Of a stretch of DNA of 64,000 nt, positions 25,077-33,096 are shown piece by piece. This DNA is from Bacillota bacterium (GTDB lineage Bacteria > Bacillota > Clostridia > Lachnospirales > Lachnospiraceae), in the NCBI GenBank assembly GCA_023437715.1, contig JAEZFK010000042.1, positions 34,046 through 98,045 of the forward strand, given 5' to 3'. Positions within the stretch are counted from its first letter, which is position 1. Each line of letters starts with the position of its first letter. Below the pieces are notes generated by a model. That model was not told where the DNA came from. It did not search any database and saw nothing but the letters and a program-made list of their open reading frames with translations. The position numbers and the translations under genes were made by a program.

Positions 25077-26423
25077 ATGGAATATATTATAGGGATACTG
25101 ATTTTAGTTTCATTCTTTGGTCTGGCGTTTTATGCGGCAAGAGGCGGAAACCTGATGATGGGAATGCTGGTCATGGCGATTCTCTGGACCGTACTGCCCA
25201 TGCTTGGCAATACATTTGCCACCAATCCTGAATTCCTTGCAGCCAACGGGGAGAGAGTGACCATCACCTGGAACCAGGCCTTTGCAAAGGTATTTCAAAG
25301 CGGCCCTGAGGGATGGGGCAATGTTCTCGTAAACGTGGTATTCGGCGCATGGTTTGGCCGTGTCCTTTTAGAAACAGGCATCGCCTCCACCCTGATCCGC
25401 AAGACGACGGAGCTGGGCGGCGACAAGCCTGCCGTTACCTGCATTCTGTTATCCATTGTTACGGCGGCTATTTTTTCCTCCCTCTTCGGGGCCGGAGCAG
25501 TGGTTGCCATCGGAGTCATCGTGCTTCCGATTCTCATGTCCCTGGGAATTCCCAAGGTCCTCTCGGTGGTTTCCTTTATGCTGAGCATCGGGGCGGGCAT
25601 GTTCTTAAATCCTGTTTTATTCGGGCAGTATACCGCCTTTTTCCTGGATGCCCAGGGAAAAACCGTTTATCCCTATGACCAATATGTGAGTTGGGGAGGT
25701 ATTGCCTTTGGGGTGCAGCTGGTTTTCAACATCCTTCTGGTCCTGTTCTGTACGAGAAAGAGGAAAGCGGTTCACGCCTGGGCAGCCAGGAGACCTGTGA
25801 GGCAGGTCATTGATTTTGCTCCCGGAAAGTCCCTGCTTACGCCATTTATTCCCGTATTTTTGCTGATCGCATTCAAGGTTCCCATTATCATGGGCTTTTT
25901 AATCGGCGGCTTCTACGCTCTTCTGGTATGCGGAAAGCTGAAAAGCTTCCGGAGCGCATGCCGTACCTTTAATAAGGATTTCTTTGACGGGGTTGTGGAC
26001 ACGGCTCCCCTGGTAGGCTTTTTATTGATGGTTCCCATGTTCAACAAGGCGGCTGAACTGTGCATTCCCTATTTTAATGCCCTGCTGGGAAATGTGATTC
26101 CACACAGCACCCTGTTCATCACCGTTATTTTCTGCGTGCTGGCTCCTCTGGGACTGTTCCGCGGCCCCTTTACCTTATACGGATGCGGAGCGGCCACGCT
26201 GGGGATTTTAAAGGGAATCGGATTTTCCACTGCGTTCCTTGCACCCCTGATGATCGCTTCCACAACGGTCATGAATGTTTCCTGCTGTATCACACAGTCC
26301 TGGATCGTATGGGGAATCAGCTATGCAAAGGTTTCCACCAAGGATTTCTTGAAAATGAGCGTGGTCTGCGGCTGGATCATCTGCATTATCCTGCAGGTCA
26401 TCACATTTGTTATGTTCGGTTAA
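25077..26423 (+). CDS. GntP/CitM-like sugar-acid permease
   Basis: A polytopic carrier of 448 residues with about 11-12 hydrophobic segments. GAGAVVAIGVIVLPILMSLG and GAGMFLNPVLFGQY resemble the re-entrant loop regions of the gluconate/citrate ion-transporter superfamily. It follows the reductase gene by 46 bases and precedes the hydantoinase-like gene by 15. It likely imports the acid that the reductase acts on, by context. GGGAGAGGT precedes the ATG. Confidence 0.72.
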   Translation: MEYIIGILILVSFFGLAFYAARGGNLMMGMLVMAILWTVLPMLGNTFATNPEFLAANGERVTITWNQAFAKVFQSGPEGWGNVLVNVVFGAWFGRVLLETGIASTLIRKTTELGGDKPAVTCILLSIVTAAIFSSLFGAGAVVAIGVIVLPILMSLGIPKVLSVVSFMLSIGAGMFLNPVLFGQYTAFFLDAQGKTVYPYDQYVSWGGIAFGVQLVFNILLVLFCTRKRKAVHAWAARRPVRQVIDFAPGKSLLTPFIPVFLLIAFKVPIIMGFLIGGFYALLVCGKLKSFRSACRTFNKDFFDGVVDTAPLVGFLLMVPMFNKAAELCIPYFNALLGNVIPHSTLFITVIFCVLAPLGLFRGPFTLYGCGAATLGILKGIGFSTAFLAPLMIASTTVMNVSCCITQSWIVWGISYAKVSTKDFLKMSVVCGWIICIILQVITFVMFG

Positions 26424-26438
26424 TGAAGGGAGAAAACC

Positions 26439-28568
26439 ATGGGAAAAAGATTGGTGAGAATGGGAATTGACGTAGGGGGAACCCATACAAAAGCAGTTGC
26501 CATTGACAATGGAACACATGAAATCATAGGAAAATCGTCGGTTAAGACCACTCATGATGATAAATACGGGGTGGCTGCAGGAGTTGTGGCTGCATTCCAG
26601 AACTGCCTGCGTGAAAATGATATTGCACCTGAGGACGTTATCTTCGTCGCACACAGCACCACCCAGGCCACCAATGCCCTGATTGAAGGGGATGTGGCTA
26701 CGGTCGGCATTCTGGCCATGGGCCCCAAGGGCATTGAGGGATTTCTCTCCAAATGCCAGGCCAGGTTAAAGGACATTGATCTTGGGTCAGGAAGAAGCAT
26801 TAAAATCAGGAACCGCTACGTGGCGGATCAGGAGGTGGATGAAAATACGGTCAGAAAAGCGGTGGAGGAATTAAAGTCAGACGGCGCACAGGTGCTGGTG
26901 GCTTCGGATACCTACGGTGTGGATGACATTTCCGGGGAACAGTTTGTGTTTGAAATCGCCCATGATGAAATGGGCCTTGAGACCACCCTGGCCTCTGACA
27001 TCACGAAGCTTTACGGCCTTACCAGAAGAACCAGGACAGCGGCCATCAATGCCAGCATCCTGCCAAAGATGCTAAACACTGCAAATTCCACCGAGGAAAG
27101 CGTCCGCAAGGCCGGAGTGGAGGTGCCTCTCATGATCATGCGCGGGGACGGCGGCGTTATGGAAATCAATGAGATGAAAAAGCGCCCGGTGCTGACCATG
27201 CTGTCCGGTCCGGCGGCCAGCGTTATGGGGTCGCTCATGTATCTCAGGGCCTCCAACGGTGTATATTTTGAAGTAGGCGGTACAACCACTAATATCGGTG
27301 TTATTAAAAACGGCCGTCCTGCCATCGACTATTCCGTCGTAGGCGGACACAGGACCTATATCAACTCCCTGGACGTGCGGGTATTGGGCGTTGCAGGCGG
27401 AAGCATGGTCCGGGCGAACAAAAGCGGCGTTCATGACGTGGGCCCCCGGTCCGCCCATATTGCAGGCCTGGATTATGCGGTGTTTACAGATGAAGCCGAA
27501 ATCGTGGACCCCAAGCTGGAGTTTTTCTCTCCAAAGGAGGGGGACCCGGATGACTACGTGGCCATCCGTCTGGCCAGTGGAAAAAGGATTACCATAACCA
27601 ACAGCTGCGCGGCCAATGTGCTGGGGCTGGTGACTCCAAAGGACTTTTCCTATGGAAATGCCAATGCGGCCAGAAAGGCTATGGAGCCCTTGGCGGCTTA
27701 TCTGGGCGTGACCGTGGAAGAGGCTGCAACTCAGATCCTTACAAGGGCATATGAAAAGATCAAACCCATCATCCTGGAGCTGGCGGAGAAATACCGGCTG
27801 GAATATGACCAGATCTCCCTGGTAGGCGTTGGCGGCGGGGCCACGTCCCTCATCGGATTCTGTGCGGATAAGATGAAGATCAAATACAGCGTTCCGGAGA
27901 ATGCAGAGGTCATCTCCTCCATTGGCGTGGCCCTTGCCATGGTCCGGGATGTGGTGGAGCGAGTGGTTCCAAGCCCCACCCCGGAGGATATCAGAAGCAT
28001 CCGGCGGGAAGCGGTTGACAAGGCGGTGGAGAGCGGCGCGGCTCCTGATTCTGTGGAGGTCCATATTGAAATCGATCCCCAGACTTCCAAGATTACAGCC
28101 ATTGCCCTTGGTTCCACGGAAGTAAAGACCACAGATCTGTTAAAGGAATGCACGGAAAGGGAAGCCAGGGAGCTGGCGGCAGAGGATTTGCGCTCCAGGC
28201 CTGAGGACATCACCCTGGTGGGCCAGACCTCCAATTTCTATGTATACAATGTGGATTTGAAAGGCAGACAGCCGCTCCGGATTCTGGATAAGAAGGGCTT
28301 TATCAAGGTTCAGAGAAATGACGGCCAGGTGGTCCTTGCCAAGGCGTCCTCTTACCGGAGTGCAGTTTCCCGGATGTGGGAGGAGCTGTCCATATTCAAG
28401 GCGGATGCCATTTTAAGGCCTGACTATTATCTCTGTGTGGGAGCCAGGGTGATGGACTTTAACGGAACAGGCGAGCTGGAGCAGATCCTCATGCTGATGG
28501 ATGTGGAAATGCAGACCGTGGACACCAATGACGAGGTTATCATTGTGGGGGCCAGGAACCAGGTATAG
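26439..28568 (+). CDS. Hydantoinase/oxoprolinase (HyuA-like) family protein
   Basis: A 709-residue ATP-dependent amidohydrolase-family protein. The actin/ASKHA-type nucleotide site is MGIDVGGTHTKAVA near the N terminus, with a second block YFEVGGTTTNIGVI and later GVAGGSMVR. Family members hydrolyse cyclic imides or lactams (hydantoin, 5-oxoproline) or take part in acetone carboxylation, usually with a HyuB partner, which is absent here. The last 200 residues are an extension beyond the classical HyuA core. Its place in a LacI-controlled sugar-acid operon suggests a cyclic or lactone-like intermediate; the substrate is unknown. Confidence 0.82.
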   Translation: MGKRLVRMGIDVGGTHTKAVAIDNGTHEIIGKSSVKTTHDDKYGVAAGVVAAFQNCLRENDIAPEDVIFVAHSTTQATNALIEGDVATVGILAMGPKGIEGFLSKCQARLKDIDLGSGRSIKIRNRYVADQEVDENTVRKAVEELKSDGAQVLVASDTYGVDDISGEQFVFEIAHDEMGLETTLASDITKLYGLTRRTRTAAINASILPKMLNTANSTEESVRKAGVEVPLMIMRGDGGVMEINEMKKRPVLTMLSGPAASVMGSLMYLRASNGVYFEVGGTTTNIGVIKNGRPAIDYSVVGGHRTYINSLDVRVLGVAGGSMVRANKSGVHDVGPRSAHIAGLDYAVFTDEAEIVDPKLEFFSPKEGDPDDYVAIRLASGKRITITNSCAANVLGLVTPKDFSYGNANAARKAMEPLAAYLGVTVEEAATQILTRAYEKIKPIILELAEKYRLEYDQISLVGVGGGATSLIGFCADKMKIKYSVPENAEVISSIGVALAMVRDVVERVVPSPTPEDIRSIRREAVDKAVESGAAPDSVEVHIEIDPQTSKITAIALGSTEVKTTDLLKECTEREARELAAEDLRSRPEDITLVGQTSNFYVYNVDLKGRQPLRILDKKGFIKVQRNDGQVVLAKASSYRSAVSRMWEELSIFKADAILRPDYYLCVGARVMDFNGTGELEQILMLMDVEMQTVDTNDEVIIVGARNQV

Positions 28569-28610
28569 AATGAAGCAGAAAGCGGTTTAAGAAAGGCAGG
28601 CGTCAGGCAT

Positions 28611-29375
28611 ATGAATAAAGAAGCGGCGGGCAGGCTGGTTCGCGGATTGTTTGGAAAACAGGAGATGCTGGATCTGGAAATGGGAGAGACAGGGAAAGTT
28701 CTGCCGGTCCGGGACATGATCGAAAAGCTGGTGAAGCTGACGGATGAAGAATTGGGCCTGTACGCCTGGTCACGGGAGCCTCTGGAACGGAAGTTTAACA
28801 GGGAACAGAAGCTGGATTATATCTTAAAGGCGGGAAAATGCGGCCGGGAGGAGGCGGTGCTTTTGAAGGACCGGTATAAAACCGGGGTCCCGGAGGCTCT
28901 TGCCGGAGAAATGGGGCTTAAGGTTTTAACACCCCAGGTTCCCCTTGGAGGTGCTCACGTGATTTTTGCCCAATATGAAGAACCGGATGAAATCACCGTT
29001 TTTCTGGATGCGGTGGAGCGGGCCGAGATTCTCATTGAGGAAAATGCTCTCAGCGGTTTGCTGGAACAGGCGGATATCCGCGGCCTGCTGCTGGCCCATG
29101 AAATATTCCATGGGGTGGAATACCGCAAAAAGGATACCATTTATACCATGACGGAGAAAGTGGAGCTGTGGAAAAAGCCCCTTTCCAACAAGTCCAGGCT
29201 CATCTGCCTGGGGGAAATTGCCGGCATGGCCTTTGCAAAAGAGATCATGGGCATTTCCTTTTCCCCTTATGTGCTGGATGTCCTGCTGATGTACGGCTAT
29301 CATGAAGAGGCAGCCACAGCCCTTTATGAGGAGATCATGGAGATTGCCGGAAATGCCTGTAAAACGGCGGTATGA
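28611..29375 (+). CDS. Unrecognised protein with HExxH metallo-hydrolase motif
   Basis: A 254-residue soluble protein whose family I do not recognise. Its one telling feature is LLAHEIFHG at residues 160-168: His163, Glu164 and His167 match a zinc HExxH site, and Glu202 in CLGEIAGMAF could be the third ligand, as in gluzincins. No signal peptide or membrane helix is visible. It is the last gene of the operon (42 bases after the hydantoinase-like gene) and a strong terminator follows. A metal-dependent hydrolase or maturation role for the neighbouring enzyme is possible but is only inference. Confidence 0.7.
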   Translation: MNKEAAGRLVRGLFGKQEMLDLEMGETGKVLPVRDMIEKLVKLTDEELGLYAWSREPLERKFNREQKLDYILKAGKCGREEAVLLKDRYKTGVPEALAGEMGLKVLTPQVPLGGAHVIFAQYEEPDEITVFLDAVERAEILIEENALSGLLEQADIRGLLLAHEIFHGVEYRKKDTIYTMTEKVELWKKPLSNKSRLICLGEIAGMAFAKEIMGISFSPYVLDVLLMYGYHEEAATALYEEIMEIAGNACKTAV

Positions 29376-29405
29376 GATGGGATGTTTATTTGTTCATAAT
29401 GAAAA

Positions 29406-29449
29406 AGGCAGAGCCGCTGAGGTTTTTTCTCGGCAGCTCTGCCTCTTTT
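29406..29449 (+). terminator. Terminator of the sugar-acid operon
   Basis: A 16-base arm (29406-29421) pairs with 29429-29444 with a few mismatches or G-U pairs; the loop is T-rich and a T4 run follows. Confidence 0.8.
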
Positions 29450-29535
29450 GCTTTCCGGTGTTATCTTTCCTGCCTTCTGCCCTGCCGTTTTTAAAGGTTC
29501 TGCCCCTTCATGAGCCGCCGCCGGCAGGCAGGACT

Positions 29536-30876
29536 TTAAACAGCCTCTTTTAACCGCTTCCACTTTCCCGTCCGGTATTCTCCGTAAGATATCACGAAGT
29601 TTGCCAGCCAGCCTATGGGAACCGCATACCATACCATCTGAATGCCGAAATGAGGGGCCATGGTGACGGCGATGAATACCCGGATTCCTAAGTTGGTGAG
29701 GTTGGCAATGGTGAACATTTTCATATCCGCAGCCCCCCTCAGCAGGCCGTCGGTGCTCATTTTTAAACCGATGAAGACGAAAAAGAAGCCCATAAATTTT
29801 AAATAGCCGCTTCCCGTCTGAAAGGCCAGCTGGGTTCCGCCTCCGCCCAGGAACAGGCGGACGATGGAGGAGTGGAAGCTTTCCAGCACAATGCAGATGA
29901 TAACGCTGAAAAACAGGACATATTTATTGGCGGCATAATAGCCCTTCCGCACCCGGTCCAGCTGTCCTGCGCCCAGATTTTGGGCGGTGTAGGAGGACAT
30001 GGCGTTTCCGATGGCGGCCAGGGGCACGACGCAGATGCTTTCCACCCGCATGGCGGAGGAGAATCCGGCCAGCATTTCGCTTCCGAAGCTGTTTACCACG
30101 GACTGAACCAGAAGCATTCCGATGGAAACGGTGGACTGCTGTAAAATGGAGGGAAGGGCCACATTTGCCATTTCCGAAAAGGCAGGCGTGTCAAAAGCTG
30201 TTTCCAGGTAAGAGGAGTATTTCCTGAATTCTCTTACAAGCAGAAGAAAGGACAGGACGACGGAAACGCCCTGGGCGCAGAAGGTTGCCCAGGCAGCGCC
30301 CCGCACTCCCATGCCCAGCCAGTACACCATGTATATTGCCAGCAGAATATTTAACAGGGAAGAGAATATCAGAAGATACAGCGGGATGCGGGACCGTCCG
30401 ATGGCGTTGAATATGGCGGAGATCACGTTGTACATGAACAAAAAGGGAAGTCCCCAGAAATATATCCGAAGATAATCGGAAGCCATGTCCAGGATGTTCT
30501 CCGGTGTATTTAAATAAACCATAAAGGTCCTGCCCCATAAAATTCCCATGGCAGCCAGGATAACGCTCAGTACGAGAAAGGATATGAGGGCCGTGGTGGC
30601 GGACTGGATCATTTTTTTATAATCCCGGGCCCCCCAGTAACGGCTTGTGATTACCGAAGCCCCCACGCCGCCGCCGATGGCGATGCAGATGAATACATTG
30701 GTGAAAGAATAGGAAGCGCCCACTGCGGCAAGGGCATCCTCGCTGACAAAACGGCCCACAATGACGGAATCTGCCATGGTGTAAAATTGCTGGAACAGAT
30801 TGCCGATGATCATCGGCAGGGTGAAAACGGCCAGAGCCTTGGCCGGTTTATCGTTAATTAAGTACTCTTTGTTCAT
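29536..30876 (-). CDS. MATE-family efflux protein
   Basis: A 446-residue multidrug and toxin extrusion protein with 12 predicted membrane segments in two similar halves. The start MNKEYLINDKPAKALAVFTLP and FQQFYTMADSVIVGRFV are typical of the Clostridia branch, as is the second-half SSAMRVESICVVPLAAIGNA. It exports organic cations or toxins using a Na+ or H+ gradient; the substrate is unknown. TAGGAGC lies seven bases before the ATG. It is transcribed alone from a promoter touching a LacI-type palindrome. Confidence 0.9.
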   Translation of the reverse strand: MNKEYLINDKPAKALAVFTLPMIIGNLFQQFYTMADSVIVGRFVSEDALAAVGASYSFTNVFICIAIGGGVGASVITSRYWGARDYKKMIQSATTALISFLVLSVILAAMGILWGRTFMVYLNTPENILDMASDYLRIYFWGLPFLFMYNVISAIFNAIGRSRIPLYLLIFSSLLNILLAIYMVYWLGMGVRGAAWATFCAQGVSVVLSFLLLVREFRKYSSYLETAFDTPAFSEMANVALPSILQQSTVSIGMLLVQSVVNSFGSEMLAGFSSAMRVESICVVPLAAIGNAMSSYTAQNLGAGQLDRVRKGYYAANKYVLFFSVIICIVLESFHSSIVRLFLGGGGTQLAFQTGSGYLKFMGFFFVFIGLKMSTDGLLRGAADMKMFTIANLTNLGIRVFIAVTMAPHFGIQMVWYAVPIGWLANFVISYGEYRTGKWKRLKEAV

Positions 30877-30919
30877 AGGAAGCTCCTAACTGTCGAAAGT
30901 ATTTCAAGATGTCTTAATC

Positions 30920-30948
30920 AAGATACCCTGTTCTCCCTGTTTTGTCAA
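30920..30948 (-). promoter_or_regulatory. Promoter of the MATE gene
   Basis: On the minus strand TTGACA (30943-30948), 17 bp, TATCTT (30920-30925). Confidence 0.72.
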
Positions 30949-30960
30949 GGAAGCGCTTCC
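30949..30960. promoter_or_regulatory. Palindromic operator touching the MATE -35
   Basis: GGAAGCGCTTCC, a perfect 12-bp palindrome with the AGCGCT core of LacI-family sites, abuts the -35 on its upstream side. Either the nearby LacI protein or another family member could bind. Confidence 0.5.
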
Positions 30961-31008
30961 GATTACACAGAAGAGGAATAGGTTTTAGAAAGCCTGTTAA
31001 ATATTATG

Positions 31009-31038
31009 TTGTTAAAGAAACTTTTCCTATGGTATTAT
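31009..31038 (+). promoter_or_regulatory. Candidate promoter for the frameshifted regulator-like gene
   Basis: TTGTTA (31009-31014), 18 bp, TATTAT (31033-31038). The rest of the 30961-31206 gap holds no convincing gene. Confidence 0.4.
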
Positions 31039-31206
31039 GGGTTCCAGGGAGACCGAAAAACATGAGAAATACGGATTTGAATAAAAAGGAAAAAATAAGC
31101 GTGATTTTTTCCGTAAGTGGAAGGCAGAATTCCAAAAGGAGTGATAGAATCATTTAAAGATCATCAGAAAAATAACGTGAAGATACGTTGGAGGAAGTTG
31201 TGAATC

Positions 31207-32608
31207 ATGAAGATAAACACACTGTTAGAGGATCTCATTGAGATAGCCGAAAAGCCCAAGACGGATTTTGCCCTGAGCATGCACATGACGCCCAGCGGAC
31301 TGAGTAAAATCCTGACCGGTAAAAGGCTTCCCTTGATGAAAGAACGAAGGGAGTTTACAAAGCGGGCGGCTGATTATTTTACCGAAGCGATTTACTGCCC
31401 GGGATGCTATTTAAAGCTGAGAGATATTTTTCCTGTCCTGTATGATTTTAAAACTGAGGAAGAGTTCCGGTCATTTCTGATGTCCGCTGTGGAGTATGCC
31501 CTTGACGATGCCTTTGCGGCGGAAAATAAAGTGGATATAGACCGGGTGGAAAGAGGGGTGTACTTCCTTGGCCAAAAGTCAATCTTAAACGTAATGTGTA
31601 TTCTCTTCTCCGACTATGTGACAGCTCAAGGGGAGGTTCCCCTTGAGCTTTACAGCAGCATGGCCATGTTCCATCCGGGCTACGCCTCCATGTTCCGCCG
31701 TATCCGGGTTTTGGCTCCTGAAAAATGCAAACATGTCGCCTTTAATCTTCTCTTTGAAGAATCTGATTTAAAAGGTCCGGGTGAAAATCAGGGCATAGAT
31801 TTTTTCCTTTCTCACCAAAACCCTGGACCTTTTTGACCTCAGTTTATGGAAATGCGAAAATGATATGGGCCAGCTCTTTGTGCTCTTAAAAGGAAAGCTT
31901 TTGCTGCTTTTCAACAGCTGGGTAGACGGTTCTCTCATCATGATGCCTGTCACCAATAAAGGCTATCTGGTTATCTTTTATAATTCGCTCATGAAAAAGG
32001 GCGCGGAAAAGATCAGCTACAGCAAGGACGAGGCGGCCGCCTATCTGGAATCCCATCCCCAGGTTGTTCCAGATCTGTTGGACAAGGGCGTGGATATTGT
32101 ATACAACTTTGTTTCCATCGGGTATTTGCTGGAACGGAGTGAGCTGGATGCGAAGGCTGCAAGCACCTGCCTTCAGGATGCCGTCTGGAAGCTGCTAAAC
32201 GGTACCCTTACGACCAATAAAACCTTCGTGGTTTCCTTTGACGCCATGGAGCGGTTTCTTTCCTCAGGAAATATTATCGTTCCTCTGCTGGGAACCGTCA
32301 ATTATCCGGAGGACGCCCGTGCTCCCTATCTCCAAAGATATAATTTTTATCTCAGAGAAGAAATTTATGACAGGGTTAAGCTTGCGAAAAGTGAGTTATC
32401 CAACCTAGCGGTACTCTGCATCGACGGATTAACGCTGATTTATACCATTGACAGGCAGCTGGAACGGGAACGGGTCCATGTCTTAAAAACCGACCGCATT
32501 TCTTCCATGATGTATGAAAAAGTCATGAAGAACAAGATGGAAACTGTGGACTTTACCCGGGAGTTGTGGGACGCCTATCAGGAAGGGCTTTCCGGTAAAA
32601 AACTGTAG
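31207..32608 (+). pseudogene. Frameshifted regulator-like gene of unknown function
   Basis: Two adjacent open frames look like one protein of about 466 residues. The first (31207-31836) begins with a helix-turn-helix-like segment (ALSMHMTPSGLSKILTGKRLP). The second, in frame +2, is open from 31799 and continues KTLDLFDLSLWKCEND into MGQLFVLLKGK without a start codon or ribosome site of its own. Removing one T from the six-T run at 31800-31805 joins the frames in a smooth reading. The cause may be a mutation or a sequencing indel. The N terminus could be XRE-like; no catalytic domain is recognised in the rest. GGAGGAAG precedes the ATG. The next gene downstream is a hybrid kinase. Confidence 0.65.
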
Positions 32609-32629
32609 GAGGGCGGCTCCCTCTATTTG

Positions 32630-32658
32630 TTGAAATTCATCCGATTTTATGGTAAAAT
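32630..32658 (+). promoter_or_regulatory. Promoter upstream of the c-di-GMP operon
   Basis: TTGAAA (32630-32635), 17 bp, TAAAAT (32653-32658). It could drive the small open frame at 32731 and the hybrid-kinase operon. Confidence 0.55.
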
Positions 32659-32730
32659 ATACCAAAGCTTGAAAGGGTATTATAAACCTGTCTGACAGTT
32701 AAAATGGCCGGATAAAATGGGGGAATTGAC

Positions 32731-33066
32731 ATGAGCAGAAAATTGGATAAGCAGGAAAAATATTATTTCTTGGACGGGCGGAAGCAGCAGGTGTTCCGGA
32801 TCGTCCATTTCCCTCTGTCTGCTGCGCAAAGGCCGCCTGGTTTCAGGAAGGCGGCCGTCTTTTCTATGAGAATAAAAGCATTTTTTAAAGAGAGCAGACA
32901 CCTCTCCGGCATTCTGCAGGACCGTCTGCCCAATCCCATCTATTATCTTTACTTTCTGTCAGCGGAATATCAGGACAGCATATTCCGTAAGTCCGGGGCA
33001 CTCTGCGCCGTCATCTCACAATATTTTTCCATTGCCCGGTTTTTTACCGGCTCCCGGCAGGGCTGA
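32731..33066 (+). CDS. Doubtful small ORF in the leader of the hybrid kinase operon
   Basis: A 111-codon frame with a usable ribosome site (GGGGGAA, six bases before the ATG) but no recognised homology. Its first 33 residues look like ordinary protein; the middle crosses a GC-rich hairpin (32830-32868). It may be a real small protein or simply a leader. It ends 30 bases before the kinase start. Confidence 0.25.
   Translation: MSRKLDKQEKYYFLDGRKQQVFRIVHFPLSAAQRPPGFRKAAVFSMRIKAFFKESRHLSGILQDRLPNPIYYLYFLSAEYQDSIFRKSGALCAVISQYFSIARFFTGSRQG
32830..32868 (+). terminator. Terminator-like hairpin ahead of the hybrid kinase gene
   Basis: GGCCGCCT pairs with AGGCGGCC across a ten-base loop, followed by GTCTTTTC. 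It lies between a promoter (32630) and the kinase start, so it could end the upstream transcript or attenuate the operon. The rest of the 32609-33096 gap shows nothing else. Confidence 0.5.
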
Positions 33067-33096
33067 AGTTTCCATTTTTAGACTGGAGGTATTCCT

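Noticed and set aside
30942..31157. 71-codon frame starting MSRKRFRL
   Set aside because: It begins inside the MATE promoter and operator region, has no ribosome site and an unusual basic composition.
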